From an uncultured Marivita sp. (GTDB lineage: Bacteria; Pseudomonadota; Alphaproteobacteria; Rhodobacterales; Rhodobacteraceae), in NCBI RefSeq assembly GCF_947488135.1, contig NZ_CANKYW010000001.1:744001-808000 (forward strand): DNA of 64,000 nt. The letters are read 5' to 3'. Shown here one piece after another: positions 16,152-26,363 of this stretch. The first letter of the stretch is position 1. The number at the start of each line of letters is the position of its first letter. The notes under the pieces are model-generated. The model searched no databases and was not told the origin of the DNA. It worked only from the letters and a program-made list of their open reading frames with translations. A program made the position numbers and the translations under genes.

Positions 16152-16801
16152 TGACCATACTGATCACCGGTGCCAATCGTGGAATTGGCGCGGCCCTTTT
16201 GACGGCGGCAAAGGATCGGGGTGACACGGCTTTTGGAACCACGCGAAGCACGGATCACGCCGAGTTGCTGCCGCTCGACGTGCGCGACCCCGAAAGCTGT
16301 GCCGCGTTGGCGGAGCGACTGAGCGACACGCCCATCGATCTTCTGGTGTGCAACGCGGGCATTTACCTTGAGAAAGGCATGCAGGCCGACAGTTTGACAG
16401 ACACGCAAATGTGGGCCGACACGTTTGCGACAAATGTCACGGGAGTGTACCTGACCGCGATGGCGTTCCTGTCGCATCTGAAACGCAGCGACGCGCCGAA
16501 GATCGCCATCATCTCGTCGCAGATGGGATCGAGCGAACGTGCGGGTGGGCAGAGCTATATCTACCGGGCGTCAAAGGCGGCGGCGCTGAACCTCGGGCGC
16601 AACCTTGCCGTTGATCTCAAACCGCAGGGCATTCCCGTGGGTATCTATCACCCCGGTTGGGTGCGGACGGATATGGGGACAAGCGCGGCCAGCATCGGCA
16701 CCGAGGAGTCGGCGGCCGGACTGTTGCACCGGTTCGACGCGCTGTCTCTGGACAGCACGGGCTGTTTCGAGACGTGGAACGGCGACGCGATGCCGTTTTG
16801 A
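16151..16801 (+). CDS. short-chain dehydrogenase/reductase
   Basis: A 216-residue NAD(P)-dependent oxidoreductase of the classical SDR family. Seen: the nucleotide loop TGANRGIG near the N-terminus, LLVCNAG (NNAG-type motif), the catalytic Ser in IISSQMGS, and Tyr/Lys in YRASK. YHPGWVRTDMG follows at the C-terminal side. It is close to the C-factor/CsgA-like small SDRs. Start ATG overlaps the DUF1178 stop by one base; a TTG immediately upstream is not needed. Its own stop overlaps the next gene (TTGA), so three genes are translationally linked. The substrate is unknown. Confidence 0.9.
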   Translation: MTILITGANRGIGAALLTAAKDRGDTAFGTTRSTDHAELLPLDVRDPESCAALAERLSDTPIDLLVCNAGIYLEKGMQADSLTDTQMWADTFATNVTGVYLTAMAFLSHLKRSDAPKIAIISSQMGSSERAGGQSYIYRASKAAALNLGRNLAVDLKPQGIPVGIYHPGWVRTDMGTSAASIGTEESAAGLLHRFDALSLDSTGCFETWNGDAMPF

Positions 16802-17247
16802 CGGTCACGACCCCAGAGGATTTTCCGAAAGCCTTTGCCGACGCTTGGCACAGCCGCGAGGGTGCGCGCATCGGGTCGCTCTTTGCCGAAGACGCAGATT
16901 TCGTGAACGTCACCGGATTGTGGTGGCGGGACCGCGCGGCGATTTCCAAAGCGCATGACTATGCGCTGACCTCGTTCTTCTCGAACACACGCCTCACGCC
17001 CGGTGTCACCACTGTGCGCCAGCTTGGCCCGGATCATGCCGTTGTGCATTGCCGATTTCGTCTGTCGGGCCAGACGGCCCCCGATGGCACCGTCGCCGGA
17101 GATCGGCAGACCATCCTGATCTTCGTGTTGCGCCGGACCCAGATCGGCTGGCAGGCGGTGGCGGCGCAGAACACCGATGTGATTCCCGGGAAGGAAACGC
17201 ATCTGAACGCGGGCACCTTCAACGCTGTTGACTATCGGGACACGTAA
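16798..17247 (+). CDS. SnoaL-like / SgcJ-EcaC-type NTF2-fold protein
   Basis: A 149-residue small protein with an NTF2-like fold of the SgcJ/EcaC type, a group of uncertain biochemical role that includes isomerases and binding proteins. Seen: an N-terminal helix (EDFPKAFADAWHSREGARIG), then LFAEDADFVNVTGLWWRDRA, which is the hallmark of the family, VTTVRQLGPDHAVVHCRF, and a C-terminal GWQAVAAQNTDVIPG. The likely start is a TTG at 16798 that overlaps the stop of the SDR gene by four bases; no ATG fits the conserved N-terminus. The overlap with the SDR gene suggests the two proteins act in one process. Confidence 0.8.
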   Translation: MTVTTPEDFPKAFADAWHSREGARIGSLFAEDADFVNVTGLWWRDRAAISKAHDYALTSFFSNTRLTPGVTTVRQLGPDHAVVHCRFRLSGQTAPDGTVAGDRQTILIFVLRRTQIGWQAVAAQNTDVIPGKETHLNAGTFNAVDYRDT

Positions 17248-17326
17248 AGGCATCGCAACACGCACCGCTCTTGCGCGGCACCGCTCCCCAACGTAAAGGA
17301 CCGCTGAGTCTGACCCGGGAGGCCTT

Positions 17327-18565
17327 ATGCCCGTTCTCGTGATGAAATTCGGCGGAACATCCGTTGCCACGCTTGATCGGATCAAGCGCGCGGCGAAACG
17401 CGTGGGTGTCGAGGTGTCCAAGGGCTATGACGTCATCGTCATCGTGTCGGCCATGTCGGGCGAGACGAACAAGCTGGTGGGCTTTGTCGAGGAAACCTCG
17501 CCGCTGTTCGATGCGCGCGAATACGATGCGGTGGTCTCGTCGGGTGAGAACGTGACCGCTGGCCTGATGGCGTTGACGTTGCAGGAAATGGACATCCCGG
17601 CGCGCAGCTGGCAGGGCTGGCAGGTGCCGGTCAAGACCACTTCGGCGCATTCGGCGGCGCGGATTGAGGATATTCCCCCAGACAACATCACGCGCAAGTT
17701 CGGCGAAGGCATGAAGGTGGCCGTCGTCGCGGGCTTTCAAGGGATCAGCCCGGAGGGCCGGATCACCACGCTGGGCCGCGGTGGGTCGGACACGACCGCT
17801 GTCGCCTTTGCGGCGGCCTTCAAGGCGGAGCGTTGTGATATCTACACAGATGTCGATGGCGTCTACACCACCGACCCGCGCATCTGCGACAAGGCCCGCA
17901 AGCTGGACCGGATCGCGTTCGAGGAAATGCTGGAACTCGCGTCCTTGGGCGCGAAAGTGTTGCAAACCCGGTCAGTGGAACTGGCCATGCGATACAAGGT
18001 GAAGCTGCGCGTGCTCAGCAGTTTCGAGGAACAATCGGACGACGCAGGGACATTGGTCTGCGACGAGGAGGACATCATGGAAAGCAATGTGGTCGCAGGC
18101 GTCGCCTATTCGCGCGACGAAGCCAAGATGACGCTGGTGTCGGTCGCCGACCGCCCCGGGATCGCCGCGGCGATCTTCACGCCGCTGTCGGAGGCGGGCG
18201 TGAACGTGGACATGATCGTGCAGAACATCTCGGAGGAGGGGCGCACCGACATGACCTTCTCGTGCCCGACCAATCAGGTCCAGCGCGCGGAAAAGGCGAT
18301 GGTCGACGCGAAAGAGCGCGGTGACATCAATTTCCACGACATCGTGGCCGACACCGCCGTGGCCAAGGTGTCCGTCGTCGGGATCGGGATGCGAAGCCAT
18401 ACAGGCGTTGCCGCAAAGATGTTCCAGGTGCTCTCCAAAGAGGGGATCAACATCAAGGTCATCACAACCTCCGAGATCAAGATTTCCGTACTAATCGACC
18501 GGAAATACATGGAACTTGCCGTTCAGGCGCTGCATGATGCGTTTGAATTGGAAAAGGCTGCCTGA
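17327..18565 (+). CDS. lysC: aspartate kinase
   Basis: Aspartokinase, the first step to lysine, threonine, methionine and diaminopimelate. The 412-aa product has the kinase core (VMKFGGTSVATLDRI, VSAMSGETNKLVG, SSGENVTAGLMA, TLGRGGSDTTAVAFAAAF, IYTDVDGVYTTDPR) and two C-terminal ACT domains from about residue 260 (VSVADRPGIAAAIF, and GVAAKMFQVLSKEGINIKVI), so feedback control by lysine or threonine is expected. The ATG follows GGGAGGCCTT. It is followed after 47 bases by ptsP, a pairing common in Rhodobacteraceae. Confidence 0.97.
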   Translation: MPVLVMKFGGTSVATLDRIKRAAKRVGVEVSKGYDVIVIVSAMSGETNKLVGFVEETSPLFDAREYDAVVSSGENVTAGLMALTLQEMDIPARSWQGWQVPVKTTSAHSAARIEDIPPDNITRKFGEGMKVAVVAGFQGISPEGRITTLGRGGSDTTAVAFAAAFKAERCDIYTDVDGVYTTDPRICDKARKLDRIAFEEMLELASLGAKVLQTRSVELAMRYKVKLRVLSSFEEQSDDAGTLVCDEEDIMESNVVAGVAYSRDEAKMTLVSVADRPGIAAAIFTPLSEAGVNVDMIVQNISEEGRTDMTFSCPTNQVQRAEKAMVDAKERGDINFHDIVADTAVAKVSVVGIGMRSHTGVAAKMFQVLSKEGINIKVITTSEIKISVLIDRKYMELAVQALHDAFELEKAA

Positions 18566-18612
18566 CCGCGACACCATCGCTGTCGTGACTGGCGGCACGC
18601 GAGGGGCAGAGT

Positions 18613-20862
18613 ATGGTTGAGCGCGCGGAAAGCGAAAGCCGCAAGCTGCTGGGACGGCTGCGCGATACGATGGCCAGCGAGGCCGCGGGTCAGGAACGGC
18701 TGGACCAGATCACCCATCTGACCGCCGATTCCATGGGCACGGAAGTGTGCTCTATCTACCTGTTCCGCGACGATGAAACGCTCGAACTCTGCGCGACGCA
18801 GGGCCTCAATCCCGAATCCGTGCACCAGACGCGGATGAAGCTGGGCGAGGGCCTCGTGGGTCGCGTTGCGCGGACCGGCAAGGTGATCAACGCCGCCGAT
18901 GCGCCGTCCTCCAAGGGCTTCCGGTACATGCCGGAAACCGGGGAAGAGATTTATTCCAGCTTTCTTGGTGTTCCGATCCAGCGTCTTGGCGAAAAGCTGG
19001 GCGTTCTTGTCGTGCAGTCCAAAGAGGCCCGCGAATTCAGCGCGGACGAGGTCTATGCGCTCGAGGTCGTGGCGATGGTGCTGGCGGAAATGACCGAGCT
19101 TGGCGCCTTCGTCGGCGAGGGCGCGGCACTGCGGGCGCGTCACACTCAGCCGGTTCTGATCCGTGGGATCACCGGGCAGGAAGGCAGCGCGGAGGGCTAC
19201 GTCTGGCTGCACGAGCCGCGCGTCGTCGTCACCAACCTCGTTGGCGACAACCCGGATGTCGAGCGCCAGCGCCTCACCGACGCGGTGGAGAACCTGCGCG
19301 TCAGCGTCGATCAGCTTTTGGCGGGCGCCTCCGGCGAGACCGGCGATTCCGAGCAGGTTCAGGTGCTCGAAGCGTACCGGATGTTTGCCAACTCCAAGGG
19401 ATGGCTGCGCCGGATGGAAGAAAACATCGGTCGCGGCCTGAGTGCGGAAGCCGCCGTCGAGAAAGAGCAATCCGATGTCCGCGCGCGCATGATGCAGGCC
19501 ACCGACTCCTACCTGCGCGAGCGTTTGCAGGATCTGGATGACCTGTCCAACCGCCTGCTGCGGATCCTGACCGGGCAGGGGAACAGCACGGGTGCGGACC
19601 TGCCGGAGAACCCAATCCTCGTGGCCCGCAACATCGGTCCCGGAGAGCTTCTGGAATACGGGCGCCAATTGCGCGGTATCGTGCTCGAGGAGGGATCGGT
19701 CGGCAGCCATGCCGCCATCGTCGCGCGGGCGCTGGCCATTCCGCTGGTGATCAATGCCAAACGCATCCAGATCGAGGCGCTGAACGGCGATCACGTGATG
19801 GTGGACGGCGACCAGGGGATCGTCCATTTGCGGCCCGACGATACCGTCGTCAATGCCTTCCGCGACAAGATGGCGATGCAGGCCAAGGCGCAGGAACGCT
19901 ACGCGTCGATCCGCGACAAACCGGCGGTGACGCTGTGCGGCAAGACCATTCGCCTTGACATGAACGCCGGTCTGATGGCGGATCTGCCGTCGCTGGAAAG
20001 CTCTGGCGCCGAAGGGGTGGGCCTTTTCCGGACCGAGCTGCAATTCCTTGTCCGAAGCAAAATGCCCAGACGCAACGAACTGGCCGCGCTCTACGCCCGT
20101 GTGCTCGATGCCGCCCAAGGCAAGCGCGTTGTGTTTCGCACGCTCGATATCGGGTCGGACAAGGTGCTGCCCTACATGAAGGCCGAGGACGAACCGAACC
20201 CCGCGCTGGGCTGGCGGGCGATCCGCGTGGGCCTCGACAAGCCGGGTGTGATGCGGATGCAGTTGCAAGCCCTTCTGCGCGCCGCAAACGGGCGTGCGCT
20301 GTCGATCATGTTCCCGTTCGTTGCCCAATACGAAGAATATACCGCCGCCCGCGCCGAGGTGGACAAGGCGCTGGCGCGCGAAAGGAAACTGGGTCACGCG
20401 ATTCCGGAATCGCTCGAAATCGGCGCGATGTTGGAAACCCCGTCGCTCGCTTTTGCGTGCAACAAATTTTACCAGGAGGTCGAATTCCTCTCGATCGGGG
20501 GCAATGATCTCAAGCAGTTCTTCTTTGCCGCCGACCGCGAAAACGAACGGGTGCGGCGCCGGTATGACACGCTGAATGTCAGCTTCCTGACGTTTCTGGA
20601 AAACATCGTCGACCGCTGCGCGACCACCGACACACGCCTGTCCTTCTGCGGCGAAGACGCGGGCCGCCCGGTCGAAGCGCTTTGCCTTGCCGCCATCGGT
20701 TTGCATTCCCTGTCGATGCGCCCGGCGTCCGTCGGCCCTGTGAAACACCTTCTCCGCCGCTGCAATCTGGATGACGTGCGCCAGGTCATCCACGACGCGC
20801 GCGATGCGGGCGAACAATCGGTGCGCCCTGCGGTGATGGAATATCTGCGCGGTCTCAACTGA
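18613..20862 (+). CDS. ptsP: phosphoenolpyruvate-protein phosphotransferase, EI-Ntr type
   Basis: Enzyme I of the nitrogen-related phosphotransferase system, which passes phosphate from PEP to NPr for regulation rather than sugar uptake. At 749 aa it has EI-Ntr length. An N-terminal GAF domain covers about residues 1-165 (STEVCSIYLFRDDE-like start, VIQSKEAREFS end). The PEP-utilising swivelling domain carries the active His366 in GSHAAIVARALAIP. The C-terminal TIM-barrel has GLFRTELQFLVRS, FRTLDIGSDKVLPY, ALGWRAIRVGLDKP, and FLSIGGNDLKQFFFAADR. The GAF domain may sense a small ligand such as glutamine (known for the family). It follows lysC on the same strand. Confidence 0.96.
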   Translation: MVERAESESRKLLGRLRDTMASEAAGQERLDQITHLTADSMGTEVCSIYLFRDDETLELCATQGLNPESVHQTRMKLGEGLVGRVARTGKVINAADAPSSKGFRYMPETGEEIYSSFLGVPIQRLGEKLGVLVVQSKEAREFSADEVYALEVVAMVLAEMTELGAFVGEGAALRARHTQPVLIRGITGQEGSAEGYVWLHEPRVVVTNLVGDNPDVERQRLTDAVENLRVSVDQLLAGASGETGDSEQVQVLEAYRMFANSKGWLRRMEENIGRGLSAEAAVEKEQSDVRARMMQATDSYLRERLQDLDDLSNRLLRILTGQGNSTGADLPENPILVARNIGPGELLEYGRQLRGIVLEEGSVGSHAAIVARALAIPLVINAKRIQIEALNGDHVMVDGDQGIVHLRPDDTVVNAFRDKMAMQAKAQERYASIRDKPAVTLCGKTIRLDMNAGLMADLPSLESSGAEGVGLFRTELQFLVRSKMPRRNELAALYARVLDAAQGKRVVFRTLDIGSDKVLPYMKAEDEPNPALGWRAIRVGLDKPGVMRMQLQALLRAANGRALSIMFPFVAQYEEYTAARAEVDKALARERKLGHAIPESLEIGAMLETPSLAFACNKFYQEVEFLSIGGNDLKQFFFAADRENERVRRRYDTLNVSFLTFLENIVDRCATTDTRLSFCGEDAGRPVEALCLAAIGLHSLSMRPASVGPVKHLLRRCNLDDVRQVIHDARDAGEQSVRPAVMEYLRGLN

Positions 20863-20900
20863 CGCGCAGCTTTGGCAGCTTGCCGGTATCTGATGGGAGA

Positions 20901-20975
<75 letters not shown>

Positions 20976-21074
20976 GCCGGGTGCCGGTGTCGGCGTGGCG
21001 GGTGATTAGACGCAAACGGAAATCGGTGCAAGCGCAATCTGGACCCTTTTTTGCCTCTGGGATAGGAAGACGCC

Positions 21075-21242
21075 ATGACGCATAAATCCTCATCCGGCAA
21101 AACGGCGGCGACATCGCGGGAAGACAGGCTCAAGGCCGCGCTGAAGGCGAATATGGCCAAGCGCAAGGCACAGGCGCGGGCGCGGTCGGCGGGACCTTCG
21201 GATGAGACAAAACAGAACAAAAACACGAGCGAGGGCAGTTAG
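21075..21242 (+). CDS. small basic protein upstream of murA (55 aa)
   Basis: A 55-residue, strongly basic, Ala/Lys/Arg-rich protein. The centre is a probable single amphipathic helix ([20 protein letters not shown]) and the C-terminus is polar and Asn/Ser-rich. The ATG has GGAAGACGCC in front, a plausible ribosome site, and the stop lies 5 bases before the murA start, so it is likely co-transcribed and coupled with murA. I do not recognise a family beyond similarity of type to small conserved proteins seen before murA in this group. It could bind nucleic acid or the ribosome, which is inference. Confidence 0.7.
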   Translation: MTHKSSSGKTAATSREDRLKAALKANMAKRKAQARARSAGPSDETKQNKNTSEGS

Positions 21243-21247
21243 TACCA

Positions 21248-22519
21248 ATGGACCAGATTATCGTAACGGGAAACGGCCCGCTGAACGGGCAGATTCCCAT
21301 AGCCGGTGCCAAGAACGCCTGCCTGACGCTGATGCCCGCGACCCTGCTGAGCGATGAGCCGCTGACGCTGACCAATGCGCCGCGGCTGAGCGACATCCGC
21401 ACCATGACGACGCTGTTGCAATCGCTGGGCGCAGAGGTGCAGGCCTTGCAGGACGGGCAGGTGCTGGCGATGTCGAGCCATGACCTGACTTCGACGAGGG
21501 CGGACTACGACATCGTGCGCAAGATGCGGGCGTCGATCCTTGTTCTTGGGCCGCTCTTGGCGCGGTTCGGCCATGCCGAGGTGTCCTTGCCCGGCGGCTG
21601 CGCCATCGGGGCGCGCCCGGTGGATTTGCATCTCAAGGCGTTTGAGGCGATGGGCGCGGAACTGGATCTGCGGGACGGATACGTTCATGCCAAGGCCCCA
21701 TCGGGCGGGCTGAAAGGCGGGATCGTGGACTTCCCGTTCGTGTCCGTCGGCGCGACCGAAAACGCGCTGATGGCGGCGACACTTGCCAAGGGCACGACGG
21801 TTTTGAAAAACGCCGCGCGCGAGCCCGAGATCGTCGATCTGGCGCGGTGCCTTCAGAAGATGGGCGCGCAGATCGAGGGCGAAGGTACGTCCGAGATCAC
21901 CGTTCAAGGCGTCGACCAGCTTGGTGGTGCAACCCACCGCGTCGTCACTGACCGGATCGAACTGGGCACCTACATGCTGGCTCCGGCGATCTGCGGCGGG
22001 GAGGTGGAATGCCTCGGCGGCACCATCGACCTGCTCGCGGCGTTTTGCGAAAAGCTGGATGCGGCCGGGATTTCGGTCGAGGAAACGCCGAACGGTCTCA
22101 AGGTCGCGCGCAAGAATGGGCGGCTGTCGGCGGTCGATGTCACCACGGAGCCGTTCCCCGGCTTTCCGACGGATTTGCAGGCGCAGATGATGGCGCTCTT
22201 GTGTACCGCGTCGGGCACCAGCGTTCTGGAAGAACAGATCTTCGAAAACCGTTTCATGCACGCGCCCGAACTGATCCGGATGGGGGCCAAGATCGACGTG
22301 CATGGCGGAACGGCGAAGGTCACGGGCGTCGATCACCTCAAGGGGGCCCCGGTCATGGCAACGGATTTGCGGGCGTCAGTATCGCTCATTCTTGCGGGGC
22401 TTGCGGCCGAGGGCGAGACCATCGTCAGCCGGGTTTATCACCTTGACCGGGGCTACGAGCATGTCGTGCGCAAACTGTCCGGGGTCGGGGCCAAGATCGA
22501 GCGGGTATCGGGACAGTGA
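21248..22519 (+). CDS. murA: UDP-N-acetylglucosamine 1-carboxyvinyltransferase
   Basis: First committed step of peptidoglycan synthesis: transfers enolpyruvate from PEP to UDP-GlcNAc in the cytoplasm. The 423-aa protein begins [23 protein letters not shown], with the catalytic Lys in the GAKN motif, and has the PEP-reactive Cys118 in [16 protein letters not shown]. This is the fosfomycin-sensitive cysteine form. [17 protein letters not shown] and [19 protein letters not shown] are further signatures. The stop overlaps the start of the DUF2948 gene (GTGA). The order murA, DUF2948, then hisD is typical of Rhodobacteraceae, here with a GNAT gene inserted. Confidence 0.97.
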   Translation: MDQIIVTGNGPLNGQIPIAGAKNACLTLMPATLLSDEPLTLTNAPRLSDIRTMTTLLQSLGAEVQALQDGQVLAMSSHDLTSTRADYDIVRKMRASILVLGPLLARFGHAEVSLPGGCAIGARPVDLHLKAFEAMGAELDLRDGYVHAKAPSGGLKGGIVDFPFVSVGATENALMAATLAKGTTVLKNAAREPEIVDLARCLQKMGAQIEGEGTSEITVQGVDQLGGATHRVVTDRIELGTYMLAPAICGGEVECLGGTIDLLAAFCEKLDAAGISVEETPNGLKVARKNGRLSAVDVTTEPFPGFPTDLQAQMMALLCTASGTSVLEEQIFENRFMHAPELIRMGAKIDVHGGTAKVTGVDHLKGAPVMATDLRASVSLILAGLAAEGETIVSRVYHLDRGYEHVVRKLSGVGAKIERVSGQ

Positions 22520-22995
22520 CACAGGACGCCACATTCGAAGATGGCGCGGCCAAGCCGCTTCGGCTGGTCGCGATGGATGCCGAGGATTTGCAGGTCCTGT
22601 CGGCGCTCTGCCAGGACGCGGTGTTTCCGTCGACGGAAATGCAATGGCAACGCGGCAGAAAGCGGTTCGGCATCCTGCTCAACCGGATTCGGTGGGAGGA
22701 CATCCCCCTCGCCGAACGCGGCGGGCGCAAACCCGAACGGGTGCAGTCCGTTCTGGCCGTGGAAAACGTGGTGCGGGTGGCAAGCCAGGGCGTGCCGCGG
22801 GGCGATGCAGACACAATCCTTTCCGTGCTGTCGGTCAGTTTCGAAGATAGCGAGGCCGGTCGCGGCGTCGTGCTGCTGACGCTGGCCGGAGATGGGGCGA
22901 TCCGCCTGGAAGTCGAAGAGCTTGAGGTTGCGCTGCGCGATGTGACCAAGCCCTACGCCGCCGTGTCTGGCAAGGTGCCGGATCATCCGGAATGA
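22516..22995 (+). CDS. DUF2948 family protein
   Basis: A 159-residue cytoplasmic protein of the alphaproteobacterial DUF2948 family. Seen: [20 protein letters not shown] and [11 protein letters not shown] near the N-terminus, RRFG-type segment [14 protein letters not shown], a basic loop [15 protein letters not shown], and the acidic [18 protein letters not shown] at the end, which are the family's conserved blocks. The start is GTG, overlapping the murA stop. Its stop overlaps the next ATG. The role is unknown; fixed linkage to murA and hisD is the only clue. Confidence 0.88.
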   Translation: MTQDATFEDGAAKPLRLVAMDAEDLQVLSALCQDAVFPSTEMQWQRGRKRFGILLNRIRWEDIPLAERGGRKPERVQSVLAVENVVRVASQGVPRGDADTILSVLSVSFEDSEAGRGVVLLTLAGDGAIRLEVEELEVALRDVTKPYAAVSGKVPDHPE

Positions 22996-23510
22996 CCGTT
23001 CGGCGGCTGACGCCGAAGGACTTGTCCGCGTTTCGCGCGCTTTGGGCCGACGGGTTGATGCGGGTGCCGACCGCGTTTCTGTTCAGCGCCGAAGAGGTCC
23101 GCGCGATCCCGAACAAGGATGTCGAGCGCGGGCTCGAGGTCAATCTGACGCTCGGTGCCTATGACGATGCCCAGCGTTTGGTGGGCTTCGTCTCGACGCG
23201 GCGAGGTGCGCCGAAACGCATGCGGCACATGGCGGACATAGGGCCGCTTTACGTCCATCCCGACGCGCAGGGCCAAGGCTTTGGCCGCGCCTTGATGGAT
23301 GCGCTGCTGGACCATCTGACAGAGGCGGGTGTGCAGCAGGTGGAGCTTTGCGTCGACGTGGAGAACACCGGCGCACAGGCGTTGTACCGGGCGATGGGAT
23401 TTCATGTCTTCGGGCGCAGGCCCCGGTCGGTTCTGATCGACGGGGCAGGGCGGGACGATTACCTGATGATCAAGGCGCTGGACGGGTCCGACCTGACGCG
23501 CGGCGCTTGA
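22992..23510 (+). CDS. GNAT-family N-acetyltransferase
   Basis: A 172-residue acetyltransferase. It begins [18 protein letters not shown]. The acetyl-CoA site is ADIGPLYVHPDAQGQGFGRAL, and VELCVDVENTGAQALYRAMG with the following FHVFG is the C-terminal GNAT signature. The ATG overlaps the DUF2948 stop (ATGA), so it is translated from the murA transcript. Its place between DUF2948 and hisD is not the arrangement I would expect and may be an insertion into that unit. The substrate is unknown. Confidence 0.87.
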   Translation: MTVRRLTPKDLSAFRALWADGLMRVPTAFLFSAEEVRAIPNKDVERGLEVNLTLGAYDDAQRLVGFVSTRRGAPKRMRHMADIGPLYVHPDAQGQGFGRALMDALLDHLTEAGVQQVELCVDVENTGAQALYRAMGFHVFGRRPRSVLIDGAGRDDYLMIKALDGSDLTRGA

Positions 23511-23562
23511 GGGTTCGGCCTCTGCGGTCTAAGTACCCCGCAAAGCTGACCCGGAGGGCTTG

Positions 23563-24864
23563 ATGCCACAGTTCCTGTCCACGACCGATGCCGATTTCGA
23601 CGCCCGTTTCACGGCGATCTTGAACGCCAAGCGCGAGGACAGCCCGGATGTGGATGACATCGTCGCGGGGATCATTGCGGATGTGCGCAAGCGCGGCGAT
23701 GCGGCGGTTCTGGAGTTGACGGCAAAGTTCGACCGATTGGAGCTTGCGGCGGAGCAGTTGCGCGTGTCCGAGGCCGAGATCGACGCCGAGATTGCCAAGG
23801 TCCCCGAGGCGGAGCGGATCGCATTGGAATTGGCGGCAGAGCGCATCCGGGCCTATCATGAACGGCAATTGCCGACCGATGAGATGTGGACCGACGCACA
23901 GGGCGCGACGCTGGGCTGGCGCTGGACGCCGGTATCGGCCGCAGGGCTTTATGTACCGGGTGGGCTGGCAAGCTATCCGTCCTCGGTGCTGATGAACGCG
24001 GTGCCTGCCAAAGTGGCGGGGGTGAAACGGCTTGCCGTGACCGTGCCGACGCCTGACGGGGTCATCAACCCGCTGGTCTTGATGGCGTGCCGGATCGCGG
24101 GCGTGGACGAGGTCTACCGCATCGGCGGCGCGCAGGCGATTGCGGCGCTGGCCTATGGAACGGAGTCCATCGCGCCGGTGGACAAGATCACTGGACCGGG
24201 CAACGCCTTCGTGGCGGCGGCCAAGCGCCGGGTCTTCGGCAAGGTTGGGATCGACATGATCGCGGGGCCGTCTGAGATCCTCGTGATCGCGGACGGGGAC
24301 AACGACCCGGACTGGATCGCGCTTGATCTGATGAGCCAGGCGGAACACGACGAAAGCGCGCAATCACTTCTTATCACCACGGATGCCGCGTTTGGCCGTG
24401 CCGTGGCAGAGGCCGTCGAGAAACGGTTGGAAACGCTCGAACGCCGCACCATTGCCGGGGCCAGTTGGCGTGACTTCGGCGCGGTGATCACCGTGCGCGA
24501 TCTCGACGAGGCGGCAACGCTCTGTGACCGGATCGCGCCGGAACATCTTGAGCTGTGCGTCGATGATCCCGACGCATTGTCCGCCAATATCACCCATGCG
24601 GGGGCGATCTTCCTTGGGCAATGGACGCCCGAGGCGATTGGCGATTATGTCGGCGGGCCGAACCACGTTTTGCCCACGGCGCGGTCTGCGCGGTTTTCCT
24701 CCGGGTTATCAGTGCTCGATTTCGTCAAGCGGACAACTCTGGCCAAGATGTCGCCCGAGGCGTTGCGCGCCATCGGACCTGCGGCGGAAACGCTGGCGCG
24801 GTCTGAATCGCTCGAGGCGCACGGGTTGTCCGTCACCGCGCGGCTGCGCAAGCTCAACGGCTGA
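23563..24864 (+). CDS. hisD: histidinol dehydrogenase
   Basis: Zinc enzyme for the last two steps of histidine synthesis (histidinol to histidine, two NAD reductions). The 433-aa protein has the domain order of HisD: VLELTAKFDRLEL near residue 50, YVPGGLASYPSSVLMNAVPA, RIGGAQAIAALAYGT, KITGPGNAFVAAAKR, IDMIAGPSEILVIAD, and the catalytic/zinc HDES in LMSQAEHDESAQSLL, ending with FSSGLSVLDFVKRTTL. The ATG at 23563, with CGGAGGGC upstream, is preferred over a TTG three bases earlier. Confidence 0.97.
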   Translation: MPQFLSTTDADFDARFTAILNAKREDSPDVDDIVAGIIADVRKRGDAAVLELTAKFDRLELAAEQLRVSEAEIDAEIAKVPEAERIALELAAERIRAYHERQLPTDEMWTDAQGATLGWRWTPVSAAGLYVPGGLASYPSSVLMNAVPAKVAGVKRLAVTVPTPDGVINPLVLMACRIAGVDEVYRIGGAQAIAALAYGTESIAPVDKITGPGNAFVAAAKRRVFGKVGIDMIAGPSEILVIADGDNDPDWIALDLMSQAEHDESAQSLLITTDAAFGRAVAEAVEKRLETLERRTIAGASWRDFGAVITVRDLDEAATLCDRIAPEHLELCVDDPDALSANITHAGAIFLGQWTPEAIGDYVGGPNHVLPTARSARFSSGLSVLDFVKRTTLAKMSPEALRAIGPAAETLARSESLEAHGLSVTARLRKLNG

Positions 24865-24921
24865 TCTTTCCCACCGCGCGCAGATGCGGTAGCGATTGGC
24901 GGACCATTCAAGAGGTGCGCA

Positions 24922-26325
24922 ATGATCCCGGTTCAGGGTTTTGAAGGCCGTCAGGTGGCGGTGTTGGGTTTGGGCCGGTCGGGCCTGTCTGCGGCGCGGG
25001 CGTTGCGGGAAGGCGGGGCGGGCGCGATCTGCTGGGACGACAACCCAAAGGCGCGCGATGCCGCAGAGGCCGAAGGCTTCGAGACCCGCGACCTCACACG
25101 CGACGGGGCGTTCGATGATGTGGCGACGTTGATCGTCAGCCCCGGGATCCCGCATCTTTACCCGGCGCCGAACCCTGTCATCGCCAAGGCCTGGGCCGCT
25201 GGCGTGCCGGTGGACAACGATATCGGTCTGTTCTTCCGGTCGTTGGCGACCGGAGGGTGGGATCATTTCGACACGACGCCCCGCGTGATTGCCGTGACGG
25301 GATCGAACGGCAAATCCACCACGTCGGCGCTGATCCATCATATCCTTTCCGAATCGGGCCGCGACAGTCAGCTGGCGGGCAATATCGGGCGTGGGGTTCT
25401 GGACATCGACCCGCCGGGCGATGGCGACGTGGTGGTGTTGGAACTGTCGAGCTATCAGACCGACCTTGCCCGCGCGCTGACGCCGGATGTCGCGGTGTTC
25501 ACCAACCTCTCGCCGGATCATCTGGACCGGCACGCTGGATTGGGCGGATATTTCGCTGCGAAACGGAGGCTTTTCGCCGAAGGTGGGCCCGATCGGGCGG
25601 TGATCGGCGTGGACGAGAACGAAGGGCGCTACATCGCCAACCAGCTGTCCGAAGGGCCGGGGGATGATCGCGTGATCCAGGTGTCGTCCGGGCAAAAGCT
25701 GACCGGGCCGGGATGGCTTGTCTATGCGCGCAAGGGGTTCTTGACCGAATGGCGCAAGGGCAAGCAGGTGGCGTCGATCGATCTGCGCGGCATCAAGGGG
25801 CTTCCGGGCGCGCACAACCACCAGAACGCCTGCGCCGCATACGCGGCCGCGCGCGCGCTGGGCGTGGCCCCGCGCCAGATCGAAGCGGCGATGAAGTCTT
25901 TTGCCGGGTTGCCGCATCGCAGCCAGATCATCGCTGAGAACAACGGCGTGACTTTCGTCAATGACAGCAAGGCGACGAACGTGGATTCCGCGCTGAAGGC
26001 GTTGCAGGCTTTTCAGAATATCCGCTGGATCTGTGGCGGGTTGCAAAAGGACGGCGGGCTCGATGGGCTGGTGCCGGGTTTCGCGCATGTGCGCAAAGCC
26101 TATGTCATCGGGCGCGAGGCCGACGGGTTTGCGGTGCAACTGGCCGACATCGAAGCCGAAGCCTGTGGCGCGATGGAGGTCGCTGTCGCCCGCGCAGCCG
26201 CCGAGGCCGAACCGGGTGACGTCGTGTTGCTGGCGCCCGCAGCGGCGAGCTTTGACCAGTACGACAATTTTGAAAAGCGCGGTGAGGATTTCGTGGAGCG
26301 TGTCAATGCGCTGCTTGGAGGCTAA
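24922..26325 (+). CDS. murD: UDP-N-acetylmuramoyl-L-alanine--D-glutamate ligase
   Basis: Adds D-Glu to UDP-MurNAc-L-Ala in cytoplasmic peptidoglycan precursor synthesis. The 467-aa Mur ligase shows an N-terminal Rossmann [13 protein letters not shown], the ATP loop [24 protein letters not shown] (MurD signature), [29 protein letters not shown], and [12 protein letters not shown]. The ATG follows AAGAGGTGCGCA. It is the first dcw gene in the window. Its neighbours on the right are on the opposite strand, so the usual continuity with ftsW is broken here. Confidence 0.97.
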   Translation: MIPVQGFEGRQVAVLGLGRSGLSAARALREGGAGAICWDDNPKARDAAEAEGFETRDLTRDGAFDDVATLIVSPGIPHLYPAPNPVIAKAWAAGVPVDNDIGLFFRSLATGGWDHFDTTPRVIAVTGSNGKSTTSALIHHILSESGRDSQLAGNIGRGVLDIDPPGDGDVVVLELSSYQTDLARALTPDVAVFTNLSPDHLDRHAGLGGYFAAKRRLFAEGGPDRAVIGVDENEGRYIANQLSEGPGDDRVIQVSSGQKLTGPGWLVYARKGFLTEWRKGKQVASIDLRGIKGLPGAHNHQNACAAYAAARALGVAPRQIEAAMKSFAGLPHRSQIIAENNGVTFVNDSKATNVDSALKALQAFQNIRWICGGLQKDGGLDGLVPGFAHVRKAYVIGREADGFAVQLADIEAEACGAMEVAVARAAAEAEPGDVVLLAPAAASFDQYDNFEKRGEDFVERVNALLGG

Positions 26326-26351
26326 CCCGCAGGCGCCATGCGCCCACGGGT
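26325..26351. terminator. hairpin between convergent murD and secreted-protein gene
   Basis: Nested arms ACCCG-CA-GGCGC and GCGCC-CA-CGGGT around CAT, beginning at the last base of the murD stop codon. No long T-run follows, so it may be a weak or two-way terminator. Confidence 0.55.
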
Positions 26352-26363
26352 CAAGTGTCTGGT